From an uncultured bacterium (GTDB lineage: Bacteria; Armatimonadota; JACIXR01), in the NCBI GenBank assembly GCA_938041455.1, contig CALITO010000011.1, positions 1-42,622 of the forward strand: 42,622 nucleotides of DNA, given 5' to 3'. Under the pieces are notes generated by a model, which was given only the letters and a program-made list of their open reading frames with translations, made no database searches and had not been told where the DNA came from. A program made the translations under genes and the position numbers. Positions 1 to 8,214 of the stretch are shown here, one piece after another; the stretch's first letter is position 1; each line of letters opens with the position of its first letter.

Positions 1-1125
1 TATCGCTTCATCGTGCTTTCCCGCTTTTGAGAACATATCCCCCGCCCGAAGCAGCGCCTCCTTGGCGGACTCGCTACCAGGATACCGCTCCGCTACCCCC
101 TTGAAAGTCTCAGCAGCTTTCAAATAGTCCTTCTTATCCGCATAATACCATCCACAACCCATTATGTTTTTTATAGCTGATTCCACCCTTGGGTCCTTGG
201 GATATTTTTCGATAAATTCCTCATAAGCCACTATAGCCTCCTCCGGCTTCTTGGCATTTAGCAACATATCCCCCGCCCGAAGCAGGGCTTCGGGGGCGTA
301 TTCGCTCTGAGGGTAATCTCGGGCTACTTTCTCAAACGCTTCCCCAGCCTTTTCATACTCCTTCTTCATCACATAGCGCCAAGCGATGTTCATCCAAGCC
401 CCAGCATTATAGGTATAGTCATCCGAGTATTCCAAGCTCTTCTTCTCGTATTCAATCCCCTTATCTATCTCCCCTACCTGGGCGCATTTTCTCGCCAACT
501 CGTGGTAGAGGTCCCTTATCGCATCCTGTCTGGTTGCCTGCTGTATCTTTTTCAAATATTCTTTTTCTTCCTCTTGAAATCGCTCGTATTGGGATTGGCA
601 GGTCACGAGGCGGGCTCTTGCGGAGGAGAGGAGGGCTTCATCATCGCTCCCTAAAATCACCGCCTCCTCATAATCCTCTATAGCCTTAGCCAGCCAACCC
701 TTCCTCTCATAAGCTATCCCTCTATTGTAGTAAGCATAAGCAAGGGTGGTCTCAGTTGGTTTCTCCTCTATAAGGGAGGTGAGGGATTCTATAGCGGAGT
801 CGTATTTCTCCTCTTGGATATCACAGAGGGCGAGCCCAAGTTTTGCCTGAAAACCGATTTCCCCTTTGTCCTTCTTGGCTATTCCGAAATATTTACGAGC
901 GTTCTTCAAATCCTCAAGGGCTAAATAGCATTGTCCGAGGCGAAGGTTCGCCTTAGCTATCTCCTCGCTCCAACCTTCCCTGCTGACGACTTGGAGGAAG
1001 GCGTCTATCGCTTTTTTATATTGTTTCGCTTGAAAGTAAACCTCCCCCTCTTGCAGGGCTTTCTCCTCGGCGTAGACTAAAAGGGAAAGGCAGAGGATGA
1101 AAAGCAGAGAGAATTTTTTGACCAT
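1..1125 (-). CDS. Exported tetratricopeptide-repeat protein, 3' end beyond window
   Basis: The frame is open from ATG at 1125 to the left edge, giving 375 visible residues and no stop, so the C-terminus is missing. The N-terminus is a signal peptide (MVKKF, a hydrophobic stretch rich in L, F and S, then VYAEE). The rest is a run of helical TPR units with typical pairs such as Y-K-K-A-I and G-x-x-Y-x-x-A. Two late units share an identical 21-base stretch (34-54 and 265-285, 77 codons apart) encoding L-L-R-A-G-D-M, so the repeats arose partly by duplication. A good Shine-Dalgarno (AGGAGG, 9 bases away) supports the start. Known relatives of this shape (YbgF/BamD-like or TolA-associated) act as scaffolds in the periplasm or envelope; which one this is cannot be told. 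It is divergent from cmk. Confidence 0.85.
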   Translation of the reverse strand, partial: MVKKFSLLFILCLSLLVYAEEKALQEGEVYFQAKQYKKAIDAFLQVVSREGWSEEIAKANLRLGQCYLALEDLKNARKYFGIAKKDKGEIGFQAKLGLALCDIQEEKYDSAIESLTSLIEEKPTETTLAYAYYNRGIAYERKGWLAKAIEDYEEAVILGSDDEALLSSARARLVTCQSQYERFQEEEKEYLKKIQQATRQDAIRDLYHELARKCAQVGEIDKGIEYEKKSLEYSDDYTYNAGAWMNIAWRYVMKKEYEKAGEAFEKVARDYPQSEYAPEALLRAGDMLLNAKKPEEAIVAYEEFIEKYPKDPRVESAIKNIMGCGWYYADKKDYLKAAETFKGVAERYPGSESAKEALLRAGDMFSKAGKHDEAI

Positions 1126-1156
1126 TCCGCTTTGCCTCCTTTTCCGATTTGAATTT

Positions 1157-1186
1157 ATTATACCAGAAGAGGACAATCCTTATAAT
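1157..1186. promoter_or_regulatory. Overlapping divergent promoters for the TPR gene and cmk
   Basis: On the minus strand an extended -10 (TGGTATAAT, hexamer at 1162-1157) lies about 32 bases before the TPR gene start. On the plus strand a TATAAT at 1181-1186 ends 9 bases before the cmk ATG. Neither has a convincing -35. The two sites are so close that RNA polymerase could probably not occupy both at once. Confidence 0.5.
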
Positions 1187-1195
1187 TATTAATAA

Positions 1196-1873
1196 ATGAG
1201 CAAGCGTTTGAAGATAGCGATAGATGGACCAGCGGGAGCGGGGAAGAGCACCCTTGCCCGCTTACTAAGCGAGAGATTAGGAATTCCCTATGTGGATACA
1301 GGAGCCCTCTACAGAGCCCTTGCCCTTAAGGCGTATCGTCTCGGAATAAGAGAAGATGAGGAGGAGAAATTGGCAGAGTTAGCAAAGAACTCAAATATTG
1401 AGTTCAGAAGGGATGAAAGGGGATTAAGGGTCCTCCTTGATGGAGAGGATGTTTCGGAAGAGATAAGAGCTCCCCATATAACCCTCCTTTCTTCACCCGT
1501 TTCCCAACATCCTAAGGTGAGGGAGGCACTCCTAAAACTGCAAAGGGAGCTGGCTAAGGAAGGAGCAGTGATGGAGGGTAGGGATATCGGCACGGTCATC
1601 CTCCCCGATGCGGATGTTAAGATATTCTTGACAGCCTCGGTTAAGGAGCGAGCAAGGAGAAGATATTTTGAATTAAAACAGAAGGGCTACGATGTAGATT
1701 TGGAACAATTGGAAAAGGAGATAGAGGAAAGGGATAAAAGGGATGCAACCCGAAACACCGCTCCCCTCAAAATGGCTGAAGACGCAGTCCTTCTGAACAC
1801 TGATAACCTCTCCATAGAGAAGATGGTGGAGGAGGCACTGAGGATCGTGAGGGAGAGATGTGGTATAAAGTAG
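1196..1873 (+). CDS. cmk: Cytidylate kinase
   Basis: This enzyme phosphorylates CMP and dCMP with ATP in pyrimidine nucleotide metabolism, in the cytosol. The 225 residues match the usual length. The P-loop GPAGAGKST sits at residues 11-19, followed by the conserved V-D-T-G-A-L-Y-R segment. The M-E-G-R-D-I-G-T-V segment and the late basic R-D-x-x-D-x-x-R segment of the CMP-binding and lid regions are present. There is no Shine-Dalgarno: a TATAAT ends 9 bases before the ATG, so the message is probably leaderless. It overlaps the next gene by 16 bases. Cmk followed by plsC is a common bacterial arrangement, which supports both calls. Confidence 0.96.
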   Translation: MSKRLKIAIDGPAGAGKSTLARLLSERLGIPYVDTGALYRALALKAYRLGIREDEEEKLAELAKNSNIEFRRDERGLRVLLDGEDVSEEIRAPHITLLSSPVSQHPKVREALLKLQRELAKEGAVMEGRDIGTVILPDADVKIFLTASVKERARRRYFELKQKGYDVDLEQLEKEIEERDKRDATRNTAPLKMAEDAVLLNTDNLSIEKMVEEALRIVRERCGIK

Positions 1874-2481
1874 GTGTTTACCTTCTCAAACCCCTCTTCT
1901 ACGGGTTTCTCCGCCTGAAGGTAGTGGGGAGGGAAAGCATCCCCCGAGAGGGGGGATTGATAGTGGCGGCGAATCACCTCTCTTATTTAGACCCCCCTCT
2001 TGTAGGGCTGAGTCTGTGGCCATATCGCAAGCTCCATTATGTTGCCAAGAGGGAACTATTTAAAATCCCCTTCCTTGGGTTTATTTTGCGGCTGGTCAAC
2101 GCCTTTCCCGTGAAGAGGGGAAAGCCCGATAGAATAGCTATGGAGAGAGCTTTGAGGCTTTTGAGAAAAGGGGAAGCGGTGTGCATATTCCCCGAGGGCA
2201 CAAGGAGTATAAATGGAAGGCTTCAACGACCCGAGTTAGGTATCTCCCTTCTCGTTCTCCGTAGCGGGGCACCAGTGCTCCCCATAGCGGTGATAAATAC
2301 GGATAAGGCACTACCCCGTGGGGCAATTATCCTACATCCTGCCAAGATAAGAGTTTACATAGGTCAAGCATTTCATCCTACCAGGGAGGGCGACCCTAAA
2401 TACCTTAAGGAGGAAATAGCTAAGCAGGTGATGAAACGGATAGGAGAGCTTCTGGAGAGAGGTAAAAAGGAGGGATGTTGA
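1858..2481 (+). CDS. plsC: 1-acyl-sn-glycerol-3-phosphate acyltransferase, PlsC family
   Basis: This membrane enzyme is expected to add the second acyl chain to lysophosphatidic acid in phospholipid synthesis. The catalytic HX4D motif is visible as H40-L-S-Y-L-D45, and the substrate-binding FPEGTRS is at residues 111-117. At 207 residues it is a compact PlsC. The N-terminal 25 residues are hydrophobic with basic residues, which fits membrane attachment. The start lies inside the 3' end of cmk and the stop is directly followed by the next ATG, so the three genes are one operon. Other PlsC-family acyltransferases look alike, so the exact acyl donor and acceptor are not fixed. Confidence 0.92.
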   Translation: MWYKVGVYLLKPLFYGFLRLKVVGRESIPREGGLIVAANHLSYLDPPLVGLSLWPYRKLHYVAKRELFKIPFLGFILRLVNAFPVKRGKPDRIAMERALRLLRKGEAVCIFPEGTRSINGRLQRPELGISLLVLRSGAPVLPIAVINTDKALPRGAIILHPAKIRVYIGQAFHPTREGDPKYLKEEIAKQVMKRIGELLERGKKEGC

Positions 2482-2964
2482 ATGAAAATAGGAATTATCT
2501 CCGATTCTCACGATCACCTGGATAACATCAGGAAGGCTATGGATTTGTTCAAGAAGGAAAACATTGGCTATTTGATACATTGTGGGGATTTCGTCGCTCC
2601 TTTCACCCTACCTCTTTTCTCCCAACTTGGTGTTCCTTTTCTCGGCGTTTTCGGCAATAACGACGGTGAAAAGCTTCTCCTGCGAGAGAGGGCGAAAGAG
2701 TTTGGAGAGATAAAGGTTCAACCCGCTTTTCTTGAGATAGAGGGGAAAAGATTGGTTATAATGCATGAACCCGCTTTACAATCTGCCTTGGCGAAAAGTG
2801 GAGAGTTCGACGCAGTGTTTGTGGGGCATACTCATAAGCCAGAGATATCGGAGGGAAAGTGCTTGATAATCAATCCGGGGGAAGCCTGTGGTTGGCTTAC
2901 GGGGAAAGCAACCGTTGCCATCCTCGACCTGGCCACTATGAGCACCCGCCTACTTGAACTTTAA
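2482..2964 (+). CDS. YfcE/MJ0936-family metallophosphoesterase
   Basis: A 160-residue two-metal phosphodiesterase. The metal-binding blocks appear in order: D-S-H near residue 8, C-G-D near residue 35, G-N-N-D near residue 59, an M-H-E block near residue 94 and G-H-T-H near residue 113. The family ends with a conserved N-P-G block, seen here as N-P-G-E. Family members hydrolyse phosphodiesters such as bis-p-nitrophenyl phosphate in vitro, and physiological substrates are mostly unknown. The ATG follows the plsC TGA with no spacer, so translation is coupled. This is the last gene of the cmk operon; AT-rich DNA begins right after it. Confidence 0.9.
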   Translation: MKIGIISDSHDHLDNIRKAMDLFKKENIGYLIHCGDFVAPFTLPLFSQLGVPFLGVFGNNDGEKLLLRERAKEFGEIKVQPAFLEIEGKRLVIMHEPALQSALAKSGEFDAVFVGHTHKPEISEGKCLIINPGEACGWLTGKATVAILDLATMSTRLLEL

Positions 2965-2966
2965 AT

Positions 2967-2993
2967 GAAGATATTTATTCAACAAAACCCGAA
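2967..2993 (+). repeat. Direct repeat, left copy, flanking the methyltransferase island
   Basis: The stretch GAAGATATTTATTCAACAAA and the next seven bases nearly match 4483-4508 in the same orientation. Differences are one A/T, one C/G and one missing A. The two copies enclose the AT-rich island 2994-4482. A looser third copy (TTTATTCAACGAAACCGA) lies at 4663-4680 inside the next coding region. Confidence 0.6.
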
Positions 2994-2995
2994 AA

Positions 2996-3337
2996 TTATC
3001 CTCTAAATTTTGGGATAATATCTAAATTAGCAGAAAGTAGTGCCTCTACTGGATGAACCCCAAGAAAAATATCACAAAATAAGAAAATAGCTAACTGACT
3101 CCCCTTTCTACTTTGTGGGACATCAACTTTTGCTAATTTACATTTATTATCGAGCATTTGTTGAAGTTTCTCTGGTCTACCCTTAAAATTAACATCCTCT
3201 TGGTCTAAAATCCATTTTAGAGCATAAAGAATGTAATCTAAATTATATCCCGGAAGATGGGCTAAGTCTTCAAAGTATTTTCCCAAAACACTTTTTACTG
3301 GCTTACCTTGCCAAACTTCGATAATCGCTCTAAACAC
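2996..3337 (-). CDS. Unrecognised small protein downstream of the methyltransferase, probably frameshifted at its 5' end
   Basis: The intact frame from GTG at 3337 encodes 113 residues and I recognise no family. The frame continues to read like protein upstream of the GTG, with no usable start, back into the end of the methyltransferase gene. An ATG at 3435 overlaps the methyltransferase stop (ATGA) but hits TAA after five codons. Adding one G to the GGG run at 3423-3425 would join that ATG to the long frame and give a coupled 146-residue protein. So this is either a real one-base loss, a sequence error, or a slippage site. Position after a DNA methyltransferase would suit a restriction or accessory partner, but nothing in the residues shows nuclease activity. 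The base composition is AT-rich like the methyltransferase. Confidence 0.55.
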   Translation of the reverse strand: MFRAIIEVWQGKPVKSVLGKYFEDLAHLPGYNLDYILYALKWILDQEDVNFKGRPEKLQQMLDNKCKLAKVDVPQSRKGSQLAIFLFCDIFLGVHPVEALLSANLDIIPKFRG

Positions 3338-3431
3338 TTTTTCGGCTTTTTCCGGATTATGACAAAGTTTCCCATAAAAGTCTATGGCAAAATGAGCGTG
3401 TTTAGGGGTATAAAATTTTAATCCCTCTGGT

Positions 3432-4325
3432 TCATAAATTGTTCTTACTAATTAGGCTATTTCTAAAGGGGGTTAATTTTTCATCTCTCCCTAATTTTCT
3501 AAAGATAAACAAATGCTCATGGGCCAAAAGCAAAAAATCATATTTAGTCCCTCTCCATTTTTCCCTAGTGCTTTTCATTTTCCACTGGAGTTTAATCACA
3601 TCTTCTCTCAAGATAAACCCTGTTTTTAGAAAAATTTCCATTGCCCTTGTCGTAATGGGCACAAAATGCTTCTTTTTTCTCGTATCCCCAATAAGAATGG
3701 CGCAGTGTTTTCCAGGCTTTAATACCCGATAACATTCCTTGGCCACTTTTTCCATTTCGTTGATAAACTCGTCAACATTTCTTACATTAGAAAGATCGCC
3801 CTCAATTTTATTGTTTGTAAATCTCACTATATTAGCATATGGTGGATGTGTAGCTATAAGATCTACGCTTTCATCTTGAATCAAATCTAAATTTCTGGCA
3901 TCGCCAACATAAGTTTTTATTTCTGGTTCATATTTATATTTAAAATCCAACCTATTTCTTGTTACCATTATTGCGTCAGGATTTATATCCACTCCGATAC
4001 CTTTTCTGTTTAAGAGTTTGCATTCAACAAGTGTAGTGCCGGAACCAACCATTTGGTCTAAAACTAAATCATTCTCTTTTGTATATCGCAAAATTAAATT
4101 TCTCGGAATATAAGGAGACCAATTTGCTCTATAATTCCCTTTATGAGTTGCCCATTCTCCTCTTTCAGGAAACGACCAGACGGTAGTAGTTTCTAATTTA
4201 AATTCTTTGGGTTCATATTCACTTATTATATGATTTCTTATCAAGGGAACCTTAACATTTTCAATAACAACAAAATCGTGGTTTTTTAAAAATTGAATAT
4301 ATTCCTCTTGACCAATTTCTTTCAT
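3432..4325 (-). CDS. Site-specific DNA methyltransferase (N4-cytosine or N6-adenine)
   Basis: An amino-methyltransferase of 297 residues that should methylate an exocyclic base amine using S-adenosylmethionine. The AdoMet loop (motif I) is D90-Q-M-V-G-S-G-T-T98, followed by G-V-D-I-N-P-D near 111-117. The catalytic motif IV is H160-P-P-Y163. Motif I precedes motif IV. The W-S-P-Y-I-P block before motif I is, from memory, shared by a group of N4/N6 methyltransferases in thermophiles. No restriction endonuclease is recognisable beside it, so it may be an orphan or the remains of a restriction-modification system. The gene is visibly AT-richer than its neighbours and lies between direct repeats, which suggests transfer. 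The recognition sequence cannot be read from the protein. Confidence 0.88.
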   Translation of the reverse strand: MKEIGQEEYIQFLKNHDFVVIENVKVPLIRNHIISEYEPKEFKLETTTVWSFPERGEWATHKGNYRANWSPYIPRNLILRYTKENDLVLDQMVGSGTTLVECKLLNRKGIGVDINPDAIMVTRNRLDFKYKYEPEIKTYVGDARNLDLIQDESVDLIATHPPYANIVRFTNNKIEGDLSNVRNVDEFINEMEKVAKECYRVLKPGKHCAILIGDTRKKKHFVPITTRAMEIFLKTGFILREDVIKLQWKMKSTREKWRGTKYDFLLLAHEHLFIFRKLGRDEKLTPFRNSLISKNNL

Positions 4326-4536
4326 TCCTTTATAATATAAAAGATACTGACACGGTCCCCTTGTTCTCTTCCAATTTGGGTTTCATATTTTAAATTATAC
4401 AAAATTTTTGACTTTGTTAAATAATTAAACTGAAGAACTTGTTCAAGAGGTTAAGGAGGTAAGGTGGTTATATTTTTTAAAAGAAGATTTTTATTGAACA
4501 AACCCGAACATCATTTGTAAAGGAGAGCCGATTTCA
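4326..4536. other. AT-rich intergenic segment, upstream region of the methyltransferase
   Basis: This holds a possible minus-strand promoter for the methyltransferase (TATAAT within TTGTATAATTT near 4397-4407) and a second A/T-rich -10-like run just before its ATG. On the plus strand, a short frame of about 20 codons ends at the TGA near 4495 and reads like the tail of a lost protein, but it has no start. No gene is supported. Confidence 0.4.
4483..4508 (+). repeat. Direct repeat, right copy, flanking the methyltransferase island
   Basis: GAAGATTTTTATTGAACAAA plus ACCCGA nearly repeats 2967-2993 in the same orientation. It ends about 28 bases before the start of the next gene. The copies could be duplicated insertion-site DNA, recombination ends, or two members of a small interspersed repeat. 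Confidence 0.6.
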
Positions 4537-6552
4537 ATGACTTTTGACTTTAACGACACACTAACTTATGATGCCGGGGATGGGTTTAGCATCTTCCCCG
4601 ATAATCCCTACCAATTCATCGGGCTTTTGCTACTTATTATAGGTCTTCCTCTTGCACTAATGTTTATTCAACGAAACCGAATTTTGAGGATATGTTCTCT
4701 CCTCATCTTCTCTTTGCTTACCCTTTGCGAAGAATACCCCGTCCGTCCTTACATTGACCCCTCGCACTTGGATGTTCCCTGGCCTGGGCACAGCTTTTAC
4801 AAAATTCCCTGGCGAGCCTTTCTTGAGACCAAAAGTGGATATGATTTCCTCCAGGGAATAGGAATCAACTACAATGTGCCCGAGAATGAGGAACTTGCTA
4901 TTCGCCTCCTTGCGGAGGCGGGTTTCAAAACCTTCCGCATAGAAATAGGTTGGGGAAGCCTAAGCTGGGATGAGAAAGGACTTAACAACCAGGAACATAT
5001 AGAGAAAATCCTTGCTCTTTGTAAGAAATATAGCATTCGCCCAACAATCCTCCTCAACGCCCACCATGGAGTTCCCTGCCCTACACAGTTCTTCACCACA
5101 AAGCTTCTCGCCGATGCCCCTAAAGGAAGCAGAACGGTTCGCCTTGCCGATGTTTCCCAAATCATTCCCAGACGCAGTGGACTCTCTAACCTCACCGATT
5201 ATTGGGCAGGTGAGGTCCTCATAACCCAGATTGACGAATCCACGGGAGAATGCCAACTGAGCAAGCCTTTGCCAAAGGACTTGAAAGCAGGGGATAACCT
5301 CCTCATAGCCACCTTGAAATATCTCCCCCTTCATCCTCTGGGCACCAAGGAATTTGAGGAGACAGCCGATGGTTGGGTCAAATACGCCCTTATAGTCTGC
5401 GACCTCGTAAAGAAAGCAGGGTTAAATTCCTTTGACATAGAGATATGGAACGAGCTCACATTCGGCTCTAATTTCCTTGAAAGAGGTATAAACAACTACT
5501 ATGATCCACCAATAGTCGAGTTCAAAGTGAATTTCCTCCATCCGGGAGGGCATGCCTGGGAATTAGCAAGGAGGACAGTTTCCGCTATAAAAGAAAAGTA
5601 TCCCCAAGTTCGCTGTATCTGGGGTTTCTCCAACACCACTTTCTTCCACACTCCAATTGAGGAGCTCCCCCCTATGACCGATGGACAAAGCTATCATCCC
5701 TACGGCACGGGAACGAGAAGGTTCCCTCAAGACGAGCAATACAGGGATAAACCCGAACTGAATGTTGATGGCTACTCGCCCCAATTCGTGATGAGGATGC
5801 CCGAGGGCTGGGCACATACCTTCCTCCAGACGGAGAGCCTTATGCGTCTCCTCAACCCCACCGCTCGCCTCCGCCACCCTCCAAAGACCGAGCGCTTCTA
5901 CCACTATATGACCGAGCACGGAGTCCTCCCTCCTGAGTGTGGTGTCAATGACGAAGAAAAAGCCTGGTTGCTAAAAGCCAAGACCGTCCTCCGCTCCTTC
6001 TGCTTCTGGCTGAACAAGGGGATAGATGCTATGCACTATTTCTGCGCCTATGACCCCAACCCCTTGGGGATGGGGCTACTACCTACAAATCTTTCCTCTC
6101 TTCCTAAGGAGGCGGAGTTTCAAGAAGTGGCAACATTGCCCCTTCGAGCTCTCAAGAACCTCGTCTCCGCATTCCGAGATAGTGTCCCCTTAAAGGAAAC
6201 GGACAAATTGGAGGTTGATGTAATAGGTTTGGGGAAACAGGGGATTATATTTGAGGGAAACAGGGAGCATCCTCCACTCAGATACCCAGATGTCTTCGCC
6301 TTCCTCCCCTTTCAGATAGACGAGCAAAGTTATATCATAGCGGTTTATGTGATGACCTATGATGCAACGGAGCCTATGAAAGAGGAGCGCTACCGCCTCC
6401 AGATAAAGGGGTTTAAAAAGCCCATAAAGCAAATCCGCCTCTATGACCCCTTGACTAACAAATATACTCCCTTGAAGGTCATCCAAAGAGGGAAGAGCAT
6501 AACCATAGAGATTCCCCTAGTTGACTACCCCCGTCTCCTCCGACTCTCATAA
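4537..6552 (+). CDS. Clan GH-A-like glycoside hydrolase, membrane-anchored (GH39-like)
   Basis: A 671-residue enzyme with a TIM-barrel glycosidase layout. A clan GH-A acid/base motif is visible as W-N305-E306-L and a candidate nucleophile as T-E460-H-G, with S-Y-H-P-Y between them. The C-terminal 150 residues look like a beta domain. The spacing and the trailing all-beta part resemble GH39-type beta-xylosidases, but the substrate is open. The N-terminus is odd: about 26 polar residues, then two hydrophobic stretches (27-43 and 54-64). A start at ATG 4660 or TTG 4684 would leave a tidy signal peptide. AAGGAG 11 bases before 4537 favours the long form, which would be anchored in the membrane. 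The gene is convergent with the next one. Confidence 0.72.
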   Translation: MTFDFNDTLTYDAGDGFSIFPDNPYQFIGLLLLIIGLPLALMFIQRNRILRICSLLIFSLLTLCEEYPVRPYIDPSHLDVPWPGHSFYKIPWRAFLETKSGYDFLQGIGINYNVPENEELAIRLLAEAGFKTFRIEIGWGSLSWDEKGLNNQEHIEKILALCKKYSIRPTILLNAHHGVPCPTQFFTTKLLADAPKGSRTVRLADVSQIIPRRSGLSNLTDYWAGEVLITQIDESTGECQLSKPLPKDLKAGDNLLIATLKYLPLHPLGTKEFEETADGWVKYALIVCDLVKKAGLNSFDIEIWNELTFGSNFLERGINNYYDPPIVEFKVNFLHPGGHAWELARRTVSAIKEKYPQVRCIWGFSNTTFFHTPIEELPPMTDGQSYHPYGTGTRRFPQDEQYRDKPELNVDGYSPQFVMRMPEGWAHTFLQTESLMRLLNPTARLRHPPKTERFYHYMTEHGVLPPECGVNDEEKAWLLKAKTVLRSFCFWLNKGIDAMHYFCAYDPNPLGMGLLPTNLSSLPKEAEFQEVATLPLRALKNLVSAFRDSVPLKETDKLEVDVIGLGKQGIIFEGNREHPPLRYPDVFAFLPFQIDEQSYIIAVYVMTYDATEPMKEERYRLQIKGFKKPIKQIRLYDPLTNKYTPLKVIQRGKSITIEIPLVDYPRLLRLS

Positions 6553-6570
6553 ATTGAGAGGGTTCTCAAT
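6553..6570. terminator. Hairpin between two convergent glycosidase genes
   Basis: ATTGAGA (6553-6559) and TCTCAAT (6564-6570) form a perfect 7-base stem with the four-base loop GGGT. It starts right after one stop codon and covers the stop codon of the opposing gene. No T-tract follows, so it is at best a weak bidirectional terminator. Confidence 0.35.
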
Positions 6571-8209
6571 CCCTTTCAAGGTGGAATATGAGGACAAAGT
6601 CGTTTGAACTCTGCCTTGCCACAACAAGCTCCTCTTTACCGCTTACCTTCTTCTCACTCAGCCATCTTCCCTCGCTTAAATCATAGACATATACCTTATA
6701 ACTTCCCCTTAAATTGAGCCTGAGCTTAGCGTCGGCGGGTTGGACAAGGCGCAGGTAACAAGCCCTACCATTCCCGAAATCCTTTATCCCTCCCTTAACA
6801 TTCCGCAGATAGACCAAAGCCTGTTTTTCATCCTCGCTCAACAGATAGGCTGATTGATAGCCTGGTGACGGCTTAAAGGGACTTTGGAGAAGAGAAATGG
6901 AAGATGGTGGCGTTTCAATGTTTAAACACAACTTGTAATCCTTGCTCGGCTCGCTGAGGAAGTCAAAATCCAAGCCCCTATCAAGCATAAACCAAGCCCA
7001 TTTCATAGAAACTTCTCCCACTCCCTCCTTAGGAAGAACGAGAGCAGTATCTGGTCTTTTTCTCCTGAGATTTCTGACATCTAACCTCTTCAAAACCTCC
7101 TTCGCCTTGCCGAATTCTTTTACCTCGCCCTTTAGCTCGGGAGCCCAGAGGAAAGCCCCGCATTCACCATTGGCTATTGTCAGCCATATCTGGTCCCGCA
7201 CTCCTCTTACAGCCTCCTCCGCTGGCACCTTCTTGACATCTCTCTGCCAGCGGCTTTGATTTATCCCTCCCTCCCCCGTGAAGCGAGGCTTACCCACAAG
7301 CTTTGCCCACTTGCTTCTCGTATAAACGACAGCGCCATAGTCCGCATAAGGGAAACCATCATTATAGGGATGATAAGAATAAATATCTATATCCGCTGTT
7401 CGCCACTCCAAAGGAGTTGGGTAGTCTGAGGATAAGGGGTCGGCTAAGATGAGCCTCTTGGGGTCAAGTTCCCTTATGAAACTTGTTATCTCACTCACCC
7501 AAGAAATCGGAGCACCCACCATCTCGTTCTCCAATTCATAACAGAATATCTGGGGTTCGGAGGCAAGCTGAGGTATCAGTTGTCGGAGGTAATCCTTCTG
7601 GCAAGATAGGACATCGGGGTCGTTGTATTTATCCTTAGCAAGTCTCTTCTCCACAAGGAAACGCTTCCTATGAGAAGGCAAATTGCTCAAATCGCGCCCC
7701 TCATATTTGGGAAGAACTATCTTCTCCAATATCTCCTCGTTGACATATGGCGGTTTATCAAAGTCTTCAAATAGCACTACATCGAAGTAGATATTCAAAG
7801 GTTTGGCGAGGGCAAAGAGGTGCTTTACCGCCTTGAGCTGGACCTCGTCTACTTCTCCCACAAGGTCCATATTACGGAGCATTAATCGCAGGGCGGTGAC
7901 GCCCGAGCGAGCACAGAACTCAAGCCATTTCCTCACCATCTCCTCCCTCTGGGGAGCCCAGGGGTAACCCTCCCTATAGGGATTTGGACCACAAGGAAAT
8001 AAATCATAACCCTGCAAAGTCTCCTCTTCTTCCTTTACGATCGCTGGCCAATTTGCGTAAAAGCCTCCTAAGGGAAAGAAAGGACGCCCATCGGAGAAGG
8101 CAAGATAGCCCGAGGGGAGAAGGATGATCGTTGCTTCCTCCTTCCCCAGGGAAACAAGGTAGGAAGAAGTAACAAGCAGTATAAGCATCCATTTTGAGAC
8201 AAGCTCCAT
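6566..8209 (-). CDS. Secreted GH5-like glycoside hydrolase
   Basis: A TIM-barrel glycosidase of 547 residues with the clan GH-A pair visible: acid/base in E-N-E229-M and nucleophile in T-G-E313-G-G. The signal peptide has basic residues followed by a hydrophobic run (MLILLV and onward). A small beta domain follows the barrel. The frame opens at GTG 8218, but AGGAGG at the end of the upstream gene sits 8 bases before ATG 8209, so I chose 8209. The layout resembles GH5 mannanase/cellulase-like proteins; the substrate is unknown. It follows the 1230-residue glycosidase gene with essentially no spacer and is probably the last gene of a transcript that begins at the ATP synthase operon. Confidence 0.78.
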   Translation of the reverse strand: MELVSKWMLILLVTSSYLVSLGKEEATIILLPSGYLAFSDGRPFFPLGGFYANWPAIVKEEEETLQGYDLFPCGPNPYREGYPWAPQREEMVRKWLEFCARSGVTALRLMLRNMDLVGEVDEVQLKAVKHLFALAKPLNIYFDVVLFEDFDKPPYVNEEILEKIVLPKYEGRDLSNLPSHRKRFLVEKRLAKDKYNDPDVLSCQKDYLRQLIPQLASEPQIFCYELENEMVGAPISWVSEITSFIRELDPKRLILADPLSSDYPTPLEWRTADIDIYSYHPYNDGFPYADYGAVVYTRSKWAKLVGKPRFTGEGGINQSRWQRDVKKVPAEEAVRGVRDQIWLTIANGECGAFLWAPELKGEVKEFGKAKEVLKRLDVRNLRRKRPDTALVLPKEGVGEVSMKWAWFMLDRGLDFDFLSEPSKDYKLCLNIETPPSSISLLQSPFKPSPGYQSAYLLSEDEKQALVYLRNVKGGIKDFGNGRACYLRLVQPADAKLRLNLRGSYKVYVYDLSEGRWLSEKKVSGKEELVVARQSSNDFVLIFHLERD

Positions 8210-8214
8210 ACTTC

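Noticed and set aside
4345-4375. GGGGACCGTGTC-like sequence as part of a REP or Y1-transposase element
   Set aside because: No inverted partner or transposase gene was found nearby.
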